Part shown: positions 7,316-13,805 of the stretch, piece after piece
Layout: every line of letters starts with the position of its first letter
Numbering within the stretch: the first letter of the stretch is position 1
Assembly: GCA_021732895.1 (NCBI GenBank)
Contig: JAKFWE010000025.1
Location: forward strand, 1 to 13,805
DNA from: Allobosea sp.
GTDB lineage: Bacteria > Pseudomonadota > Alphaproteobacteria > Rhizobiales > Beijerinckiaceae
DNA length: 13,805 bases
Direction of reading: 5' to 3'
The notes under the pieces: model-generated
Databases searched by the model: none
What the model saw: the letters and a program-made list of their open reading frames with translations, nothing else
Told to the model about the DNA's origin: nothing
Translations under genes and position numbers: made by a program

Positions 7316-8548
7316 TCAGCGCACATAGCGCTTTTCCCATTCCGCCGTGATGCGCGTCATCCAGGACGGGTGCGGCTCGGGCAGCGCCGTTCCGAGTTCG
7401 GCGTTGGTCGGGAGGGAAGGCACGCCGTCCGGCCGCGCGAACAGCGCGCGGCTCGCGGCCGGGACCTTGTCGAGGTCCAGCACGGTGAAGTTGCCCATGT
7501 TGCGCGGGTCCTGGGCGCGCGCCTGCGTGGCGGGCTCCAGCAGGAAGTTCGAGACCACCATCGCCGCCTCGGCGTTGGCGGCGTTGTAGGGGATCGCGAC
7601 GAAGGAGGTGTTGCCGATGGTGCCGCGCTCCAGCACGAAGACGCGCGCGCTCTCCGGCAATTGCCGGTTGGCGATGCCGGTCGCGGCCTCGGCCGGGCTG
7701 AACGAGATGTAGAAGTCGATCTCGCCATCGACCAGCAACTGCCGCTGGGCCGGGCCGGTCTCGGGGAACTCCTGGCCCTGGCGCCAGAGCAGGGGCCGCA
7801 ACTGGTCGTACCAGGCCCAGAGCGGCGCGGACGCCGCGGCGAAACTCGCGTCGTCGGCGGCCAGGTCGAGGATTTCCGGGTTGGGCGCGAGCTCGTAGAG
7901 CGCCTGCTTCAGGAAGGTCGAGCCGAGGAAATTGCGGATGCCGGGATGGGTCAGGCGTCCGGGATTGGCCCTGGCCCAGCCGATCATCGCCGGAATCGAG
8001 GTCGGCAGGCTCGCCTTCTCCGTCCGGGCGCTGTCGTAGAGATAGACGATCTGCGCGCGCCGCCAGGGCGTGGCGAGCCCGTCCACCGGGACCGTGAAAT
8101 CGACCGTGTTGGAGCGAATCTTCGTCGTGTCGACATAGGACCAGTTCGGCAGCGCCTCGACATAGGGGCCGAAGAGCAGCTTCTGGTTCTTCATGGCCAG
8201 GAAGTTCGGCCCGTTGATCCAGATCAGATCGACGCCGCCGCCCGCATCGCGGCCGGCCTGTTTCTCGGCGACGACGCGCGTGACCGCTTCCGAGGTGTCG
8301 CGCAGGCGGACATGGTTCACCGTCACGCCATGGGCCTTCTTCACCTCCTCGCCGACCCAGGCGATGAAGCTGTTGGTGCGTTCGTCCCCGGCCCAGGCGT
8401 TCCAGTAGACGGTCTGGCCCTTCGACCTGGCGAGGATGTCCGGCCAGTCGGCCGCGGCGACCGGCTTGCCCTGCGCGAGGGCGGGCAGGACCAGCCCCGA
8501 TGCGCCAGCGGCGGCGGCGAGGCGAAGCGTGTCGCGGCGCGTGATCAT
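7316..8548 (-). CDS. ynjB: YnjB-like ABC transporter solute-binding protein with Tat-type signal
   Basis: This 410-residue periplasmic binding protein begins MITRRDTLRLAAAAGASG with a twin-arginine pattern (TRRDTLRL, then a weakly hydrophobic Ala-rich segment and ALA-Q cleavage site), which suggests Tat export. The mature part opens with TVYWNAWAGDERTNSFIAWV and continues with GVTVNHVRLRDTSEAVTRV, GVDLIWINGPNF and LLFGPYVEALPNW, blocks I associate with the YnjB branch of solute-binding proteins. The ATG at 8548 has AAAGGAG 7 bases upstream; the longer open frame to 8662 runs through the repeat at 8591-8668 and lacks a signal sequence at its front. It is the first gene of the tightly packed minus-strand transporter set (then glycosyltransferase, ynjC, ynjD). 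Ligand unknown; the context with a deacetylase makes a polycationic or N-acetylated compound worth considering, as inference only. Confidence 0.88.
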   Translation of the reverse strand: MITRRDTLRLAAAAGASGLVLPALAQGKPVAAADWPDILARSKGQTVYWNAWAGDERTNSFIAWVGEEVKKAHGVTVNHVRLRDTSEAVTRVVAEKQAGRDAGGGVDLIWINGPNFLAMKNQKLLFGPYVEALPNWSYVDTTKIRSNTVDFTVPVDGLATPWRRAQIVYLYDSARTEKASLPTSIPAMIGWARANPGRLTHPGIRNFLGSTFLKQALYELAPNPEILDLAADDASFAAASAPLWAWYDQLRPLLWRQGQEFPETGPAQRQLLVDGEIDFYISFSPAEAATGIANRQLPESARVFVLERGTIGNTSFVAIPYNAANAEAAMVVSNFLLEPATQARAQDPRNMGNFTVLDLDKVPAASRALFARPDGVPSLPTNAELGTALPEPHPSWMTRITAEWEKRYVR

Positions 8549-8590
8549 GGGGTGGCTCCTTTCGCCTGTATCGTGATGATTTGAGCCAGG

Positions 8591-8668
8591 CCGTCGTTGC
8601 GAGCGCAGCGAAGCGATCCAGGGGGCGGCGCGAGAGGCTGGAGTGCTTCGCTGCGCTGGCAATGACGG
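8591..8668. repeat. Facing REP-like pair between radical SAM and ynjB genes
   Basis: The left arm (8591-8620) reads CCGTCGTTGCGAGCGCAGCG and onward; the right arm (8644-8668) ends CTGCGCTGGCAATGACGG, its approximate reverse complement. It fills most of the 127 bp between the radical SAM stop (8676) and the ynjB start (8548), so it could separate two transcripts or adjust their relative mRNA stability. It belongs to the same family as 1260-1341 and 11834-11932. Confidence 0.75.
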
Positions 8669-8675
8669 GGAGACA

Positions 8676-9743
8676 TCATTCCGCCGCGACCCTGCGCCCG
8701 CCGCCCAAGCGCTCCTCGCGGATGCGGGCGATCACCGGGCCGAGCACCTCTTCATGGAACCGGTCGCAGCCGATGCAGAGGTTGCGATACTCGCCGCCCT
8801 TCGGCTGAACCGTCCGGGATCTGGCGATGTAGTCGTCCAGGCTCCAGCCGTGCTGAAGGCCCATGCGCTCGGGATGGCCTGAATTGATCGCCTCGTAGAC
8901 CGGATGGCCAATGAGCGAATCGAGGATGCCCTCCAGCGGCTCCTCGGTGAGGTTGCCGATCGGCAGCCTGGTCTTCATGCAGCAGGGATAGACGTCGCCG
9001 GCCGCGTCGATCGCGACCTCCGAGCCGGAATAGCGGTGGTTCAGGAAGCCGAGCCCGCCGGACCAGCGATTGCAGAAATTGTCGGCCATGGTCGCGGTCG
9101 AGAGTCCGTTTTTCCAGGCCCGGCCGCGCGGCCAGAGCTTCCCGATCCACGCGTCGGGCGTCGCCCCGAAGAAGGAGAAGATCGGCCCCTCCTCCTCGTG
9201 CCATTTGCGGGTCTGCGACTGCAGGCCCGAGCGCCGCATGCCGGCCGCCTCGAACCACTCGATCAGCCGCGCCTGCAGCGGATCGCGCTTCGCGCCTTCC
9301 ATGCCGACATGAAAATCGTCCATGCCGGCGACGGAGATCATCCAGACGCCGCGTTCGACGAGGTCGCGGATGATCCGTTCGGTCAGCAGATCGCCCGTGG
9401 TCTGCACGACGACGTTGACGCCGCCCCTCTCGGCATAGCGGCCGCGCAGCGCGTCCAGCAGCGGGTAGAGCGCGGGTTCGCGAATGGGGTCGATCAGGAC
9501 CTCGCCGCCCGACAGGATGATGCGGCCGCGCCGCTCCAGCCAGCCGCCGCCCGGGATCGCGGCCTCGAGATCGAGATAGGTCATGCGCTCGGGCAGATTC
9601 TCCACGACGCGTGGCCAGTTCTGCAGCGTCTGGCCGACGACATCGCCCAGCGCGTTGCGCACATAGGGGCGGAACCTGTCCTCGTAGCAGTGCACGCATT
9701 TGCGGTGGCAGGCGTAAGTGATCGACCAGTAGATGGATTCCAT
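8676..9743 (-). CDS. Radical SAM protein with C-terminal auxiliary-cluster (SPASM/twitch-like) cysteines
   Basis: This 355-residue enzyme has the radical SAM cluster motif CHRKCVHC near its N-terminus (C12, C16, C19), which holds the [4Fe-4S] cluster that cleaves S-adenosylmethionine, and the SAM-contacting GGE in IILSGGEVLIDP (79-81). Further cysteines, C224, C254 and C255 (VYPCCMKTRLPIGNL), C323 and C326 (LCIGCDRFHEE), suggest an auxiliary iron-sulfur cluster as in SPASM or twitch proteins, which modify peptides, sugars or small molecules. I do not recognise a named subfamily. The ATG at 9743 was preferred over GTG/ATG at 9788/9785 because GGAG lies 5 bases upstream and the conserved part starts at once. 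It lies upstream of ynjB on the same strand (127 bp gap containing a repeat) and 67 bp after the TetR gene stop, so it may open the cluster. The reaction is unknown. Confidence 0.85.
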   Translation of the reverse strand: MESIYWSITYACHRKCVHCYEDRFRPYVRNALGDVVGQTLQNWPRVVENLPERMTYLDLEAAIPGGGWLERRGRIILSGGEVLIDPIREPALYPLLDALRGRYAERGGVNVVVQTTGDLLTERIIRDLVERGVWMISVAGMDDFHVGMEGAKRDPLQARLIEWFEAAGMRRSGLQSQTRKWHEEEGPIFSFFGATPDAWIGKLWPRGRAWKNGLSTATMADNFCNRWSGGLGFLNHRYSGSEVAIDAAGDVYPCCMKTRLPIGNLTEEPLEGILDSLIGHPVYEAINSGHPERMGLQHGWSLDDYIARSRTVQPKGGEYRNLCIGCDRFHEEVLGPVIARIREERLGGGRRVAAE

Positions 9744-9810
9744 GCCGGCTCCGTCGCGATTCAGGTCGCGGTCGCAATATCGCATCACAGCACGAACGGC
9801 CGGCGTCCAG

Positions 9811-10425
9811 CTATGGTTTCACACCATCGTTATGCGGCGCGATAAGCGCCGTGAATTCGCGGGCGAGTTCGGCCGCGTCGAAGCGACCCGGACGCTGCCA
9901 GTCGATCGAGCCGTTGAGGGCTCCAAGCAAGAAATAGCGCAGGGTTTCCGCCGCGCGCTCGGGGGCGAGCACGCCAGCGGACTGCATCTCCGCGATCAGC
10001 CCGCGCCAGACCTCCTCATAGGCGCGCCGGACCCGGCGCACGCTTTCCGGCGCGGGAATCGCTCCGAAACTGAAGGCCTTGATGCTGGCGGAGGTGTAGT
10101 CGCCATGTCCGTGCAGCGCGGTGAGATGGGCCGCGATCGCCGCCTCCAGCCGTTTGCGCGGCGGTGCGTCGGCCGTGTCGTCGAGCGCCTGCGAGACTGC
10201 ATCGTGAACGAAGCGCACGCCATCATTGGCGACAGCTTCGACAATCTCCTCCTTGGAGGCGAAATGGTAATAGAGGCTCGCCTTGCGGATGCCGACGGTC
10301 TCGGCGACCTCGCGCAACGTCGTCTGGTGATAGCCGCCCGAGCGCAGCAGCCGCGCGGCGGTGTCGAGGATGAGCCGGCGGGAGGGGGATTCGGCGGCCG
10401 CCTCCTTCTCGATCGCCACCATCAT
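9811..10425 (-). CDS. TetR/AcrR family transcriptional regulator
   Basis: This 204-residue repressor-type protein has an N-terminal helix-turn-helix at about residues 17-63: RLILDTAARLLRSGGYHQTT, then LREVAETVGIRKASLYYHF and SKEEIVEAV, very typical of the family. The C-terminal helical ligand domain is not specific enough to name an inducer. The ATG at 10425 (ATGATG) was chosen because the helix-turn-helix starts about 16 residues later and the upstream open frame is only the palindromic repeat at 10430-10543. It lies downstream of the acyl-CoA dehydrogenase gene on the same strand, and an 18-bp TetR-type operator precedes that gene (11793-11810), so autoregulated control of the dehydrogenase/carboxylase locus by an acyl-CoA is a reasonable inference. 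It could also influence the radical SAM/ynj genes downstream. Confidence 0.9.
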   Translation of the reverse strand: MMVAIEKEAAAESPSRRLILDTAARLLRSGGYHQTTLREVAETVGIRKASLYYHFASKEEIVEAVANDGVRFVHDAVSQALDDTADAPPRKRLEAAIAAHLTALHGHGDYTSASIKAFSFGAIPAPESVRRVRRAYEEVWRGLIAEMQSAGVLAPERAAETLRYFLLGALNGSIDWQRPGRFDAAELAREFTALIAPHNDGVKP

Positions 10426-10429
10426 CGCG

Positions 10430-10543
10430 CGTCGTCCCGGACAAGCGGCGAAGCCGCGCCGATCCGGGACCCATTCCGGAAGATCTCGGAGAAGCGTTCC
10501 GGCATGGATGCCGGGTCTGCGCTTCGCTGCGCCCGGGACGACG
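10430..10543. repeat. Compound palindromic repeat between acyl-CoA dehydrogenase and TetR genes
   Basis: CGTCGTCCCGG (10430-10440) and CCGGGACGACG (10533-10543) are perfect 11-bp outer inverted repeats. Inside lie further stems, such as CCCGGA/TCCGGG around a GCGGC-GAAG-CCGC hairpin (10436-10468) and a right module GGGTCTGCGCTTCGCTGCGCCC. This GTCCCGGA...TCCGGGAC type differs from the TTGCGAGC family and is another dispersed repeat class seen in Bradyrhizobium/Bosea-like genomes. It ends five bases before the TetR start codon, within the presumed transcript, and could modulate translation or stability of the regulator's mRNA (inference). Confidence 0.75.
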
Positions 10544-10573
10544 CCGCGCTTCTGGAATAGGCGGCAGGCGTGC

Positions 10574-11752
10574 TCACAGCCGCTTCGCGACCTCTTCCAG
10601 CATGACCTCGGTCGCGCCGCCGCCGATCGACTGGACACGGGCGTCGCGGGTCATGCGCTCGATCGTGCTTTCGCGCATGAAGCCCATGCCGCCATGGAAT
10701 TGCAGGCAGGCGTACATCACCTCGTTGACGAGCTCGCCGCAGTAGGCCTTGACCATCGAGACCTCTCGCGTGGCGTCGAACCCCTGTGAATCCAGGTATG
10801 CCGCGTGGTAGACGAGCTGCCGCCCGGCCTCGACCTTGCTCGCCAGCATGGCGAGCTTCTGGCGGATGGCCTGCTTGTCCCAGAGCGGCGCGCCGAACGC
10901 CTTTCGCGTGCGGACATAGTCGAGGGTCAGGTCGATCGCGGCCTGAGCCTCGCCGATCGCCATCGCGCCGATCACGGTTCGCTCGTTCTGGAAATTGCTC
11001 ATGATCGCGTAGAAGCCGCGCCCCTCCTGGCCGAGGATGTTGTCGGCGGGGATGCGGCAATCCTCGAAGACGAGTTCGGCGGTGTCCGACGAACGCCAGC
11101 CATGCTTGTCGAGCGCGCGCGAGACGCGGAAACCCGGCGCGCCCTTCTCGACCAGGAAGATCGAGACCGATTGCGAGGGCTTGGCCGAGAGATCGGTCTT
11201 GGCCGCGACGCAATACAGGTCCGCATGGACGCCGTTGGTGATGAACATTTTGGCGCCGTTCAGCACGTAGGTGTCGCCCTCGCGCCGCGCCGTGGTGCGG
11301 ATGCCCTTCACGTCGGAGCCGGCGTCGGGCTCCGTCACCGCGACCGCGACGATCTTCTCCCCCGCGATGATTCCGGGCATGTGCGCGTCGCGCTGGGCCT
11401 GCGACCCGGCGTTGGCGATGTGGACCGAGGCCATGTCGGTGTGGACCAGCGCGGTGACGGCGACGCCCGAGAAGGTCGAGCGGCCGAGCTCCTCGGCCAG
11501 CACCACCGTCGCCATGGTGTCCATCTCCGAGCCGCCATATTCCGACGGATAGCGGATGCCGAAGAAGCCGAGCGATCCCATGCGCCTGAGCACCTCGCGC
11601 GGCACGAAGCCCTGCTCCTCCCAGGCGAGCGCGTGCGGCTTGATCTCGGTCTCGACGAAGCGGCGGACCTGGTCGCGCAGCGCCTCGTGCTCCTCGGTGA
11701 AATAGGGCGAGCGGCGCGGGGCCTCGCCGTTCAGTTTCTCGACGGCCGACAT
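10574..11752 (-). CDS. Acyl-CoA dehydrogenase, isovaleryl/citronellyl-CoA dehydrogenase-like
   Basis: This 392-residue FAD-dependent enzyme introduces an alpha,beta double bond into an acyl-CoA and passes electrons to ETF. Family blocks are visible: VTEPDAGSDVKGIRTTA (139-155, FAD/substrate contact), FITNGVHADLY (170-180), the RTRKAFGAPLWDKQAIRQKL helix (281-300) and QFHGGMGFMRESTIERMTRDAR (351-372). The usual C-terminal catalytic Glu of short/medium-chain enzymes (YEG) is replaced in SIGGGATEVM by Gly. A Glu at 257 in FQNERTVIGAM falls where isovaleryl-CoA dehydrogenase-type enzymes place their base, so a branched-chain or terpenoid acyl-CoA substrate fits. The start ATG has a near-perfect GGAGGA four bases upstream. 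The divergent acyl-CoA carboxylase genes would use its enoyl-CoA product, as in leucine (liu) or citronellol (atu) catabolism. Exact substrate undetermined. Confidence 0.9.
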   Translation of the reverse strand: MSAVEKLNGEAPRRSPYFTEEHEALRDQVRRFVETEIKPHALAWEEQGFVPREVLRRMGSLGFFGIRYPSEYGGSEMDTMATVVLAEELGRSTFSGVAVTALVHTDMASVHIANAGSQAQRDAHMPGIIAGEKIVAVAVTEPDAGSDVKGIRTTARREGDTYVLNGAKMFITNGVHADLYCVAAKTDLSAKPSQSVSIFLVEKGAPGFRVSRALDKHGWRSSDTAELVFEDCRIPADNILGQEGRGFYAIMSNFQNERTVIGAMAIGEAQAAIDLTLDYVRTRKAFGAPLWDKQAIRQKLAMLASKVEAGRQLVYHAAYLDSQGFDATREVSMVKAYCGELVNEVMYACLQFHGGMGFMRESTIERMTRDARVQSIGGGATEVMLEEVAKRL

Positions 11753-11792
11753 GATGTCCTCCCGCGCTTGACCGCAGCATTGCGTTGCGCCT

Positions 11793-11810
11793 ACCTAACG
11801 GACGGTAGGT
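11793..11810. promoter_or_regulatory. TetR-type operator upstream of acyl-CoA dehydrogenase
   Basis: ACCTAACGGACGGTAGGT is an 18-bp near-palindrome of the form ACCTAnCGnnCGnTAGGT, with matched outer half-sites and only internal positions unmatched. It lies 40 bp upstream of the dehydrogenase start. On the minus strand TTGCGA (complement of 11815-11820) and a weak TAGGTA (complement of 11792-11797) are spaced 17 bp, which would place the site over the promoter. Its shape is typical for TetR-family repressors, and a TetR gene is two genes downstream. It is 140 bp from the carboxylase start and could control both directions. Confidence 0.6.
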
Positions 11811-11833
11811 GAATTCGCAAGACGTCCTGGCGT

Positions 11834-11932
11834 GGCCGTCATTGCGAGCACAGCGAAGCAACCCAGGGGGACCGGGTGAGCCCAGTCCCCCCTGGGTTGC
11901 TTCGTCGGCTTCGCCTTCTCGCAATGACGGCC
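11834..11932. repeat. Long facing REP-like pair in the dehydrogenase/carboxylase divergent region
   Basis: The left arm (from GGCCGTCATTGCGAGCACAG) and the right arm (ending TCTCGCAATGACGGCC) are inverted. The inner part is the best paired: GAAGCAACCCAGGGGGAC on the left matches GTCCCCCCTGGGTTGCTTC on the right except for one extra base. The outer 16 bases also pair well. It ends 18 bases before the carboxylase start codon, so a strong RNA hairpin would precede or overlap that gene's ribosome binding site region. It is the best preserved copy of the family also seen at 1260-1341 and 8591-8668. Confidence 0.8.
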
Positions 11933-11950
11933 GGGCTGGAGCGCGCGACG

Positions 11951-13524
<1,574 letters not shown>

Positions 13525-13525
<1 letters not shown>

Positions 13526-13805
13526 TGGCCACCATGTTCTCGACCATCCTGATCGCCAATCGCGGCGAGATCGCCTGCCGCATCATCAGGACCTGCCGCC
13601 GCCTCGGCATCCGCAGCATCGCGGTGTTCTCGGACGCCGATCGCGACGCGCTCCATGTGCGCATGGCGGACAGCGCCGTGCATATCGGCCCCGCGCCGGC
13701 CCGCGACAGCTATCTGCGCGCCGACAGGATCGTCGAAGCGGCGCTCGCCAGCGGCGCGCAGGCGATCCACCCGGGCTACGGCTTCCTCTCGGAGCGGCTC
13801 GACCT
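13525..13805 (+). CDS. Acyl-CoA carboxylase biotin carboxylase (alpha) subunit, N-terminal fragment cut by window end
   Basis: About 93 codons are visible, from ATG 13525 (overlapping the beta-subunit TGA as TGATG) to the end of the window. The protein begins MATMFSTILIANRGEIACRI and continues with IRTCRRLGIRSIAVFSDADR, a spacer, and AIHPGYGFLSE, the highly conserved opening of biotin carboxylase domains (ATP-grasp preATP domain). An alternative ATG at 13534 (MFSTILIANRGEIA) gives the commoner N-terminus for methylcrotonyl-CoA carboxylase alpha and cannot be excluded. It would carboxylate biotin with ATP and bicarbonate and partner the beta subunit encoded just upstream. Whether a biotin carrier domain is fused lies outside the window. 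If the beta stop codon at 12326 is real, ribosome coupling from beta to alpha would be lost. Confidence 0.9.

Noticed and set aside
4882..8584. Long plus-strand open frames (585 and 695 codons) opposite the permease, glycosyltransferase and ynjB-like genes
   Set aside because: Composition is dominated by Arg, Gly, Gln, His and Asp with no recognisable domain, and they lie antisense to strongly recognised genes.
6617..9743. Calling the radical SAM and glycosyltransferase genes an arsenosugar (ArsS/ArsM) pathway
   Set aside because: The radical SAM protein does not show the ArsS pattern I know, and no arsM-like methyltransferase or arsenic resistance gene is in the window.
9813..9827. Small hairpin ATGGT-TTCAC-ACCAT at the end of the TetR gene as a terminator
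   Set aside because: The stem is only five base pairs, lies within the last codons and is not followed by a T-run on the minus strand.
10426..10638. N-terminal extension of the TetR frame by 71 codons
   Set aside because: It is translated from the palindromic repeat at 10430-10543 and from the end of the dehydrogenase gene; the TetR fold begins just after 10425.

Overview
The window is GC-rich DNA from a bacterium, most likely an alphaproteobacterium of the Hyphomicrobiales (Bosea, Bradyrhizobium or Methylobacterium-like). The basis is the codon use, the protein style and the several families of short palindromic intergenic repeats. The genus is inference. No RNA genes, CRISPR arrays, transposases or phage genes were seen.

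Left part (1-2989): a substrate-binding protein of the nitrate/taurine/NMT1-like ABC transporter type (161-1129, minus) is divergent from a thiamine-diphosphate enzyme of the acetolactate synthase/benzoylformate decarboxylase superfamily (1433-2989, plus). Their 303-base divergent region holds an AT-rich 18-bp near-palindrome, a candidate operator, and a palindromic repeat pair. No permease or ATPase partner for this binding protein is in view.

Centre (3174-9743, all minus strand): a compact gene run reads, in order of transcription, radical SAM protein, YnjB-like solute-binding protein with a Tat-type signal, family 2 glycosyltransferase resembling TIGR04283, YnjC-like double permease, YnjD-like ATPase, and acetylpolyamine amidohydrolase/histone deacetylase family enzyme. 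Spacing is tight from ynjB onward (6 bp, 46 bp, a 4-bp GTGA overlap, 26 bp), so this looks like an operon. A complete YnjBCD-type importer is thus combined with a radical SAM enzyme, a glycosyltransferase and a deacetylase. I know of no described pathway with this combination, and it is the best candidate here for an undescribed system.

Right part (9811-13805): a TetR regulator and an acyl-CoA dehydrogenase (minus) are divergent from the genes for a biotin-dependent acyl-CoA carboxylase, carboxyltransferase beta subunit then biotin carboxylase alpha subunit, the latter cut by the window end. This resembles leucine/isovalerate (liu) or acyclic terpene (atu) catabolism: an alpha,beta-dehydrogenation followed by carboxylation of the enoyl-CoA. 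An 18-bp near-palindrome 40 bp upstream of the dehydrogenase is a probable TetR operator. The carboxyltransferase gene carries one in-frame TAA at codon 126 in the middle of a conserved block, with normal sequence continuing in the same frame, so it is annotated as a nonsense-interrupted pseudogene or a sequencing error.

At least three types of palindromic repeat are scattered between genes, sometimes inside apparent operons and once directly in front of a start codon.
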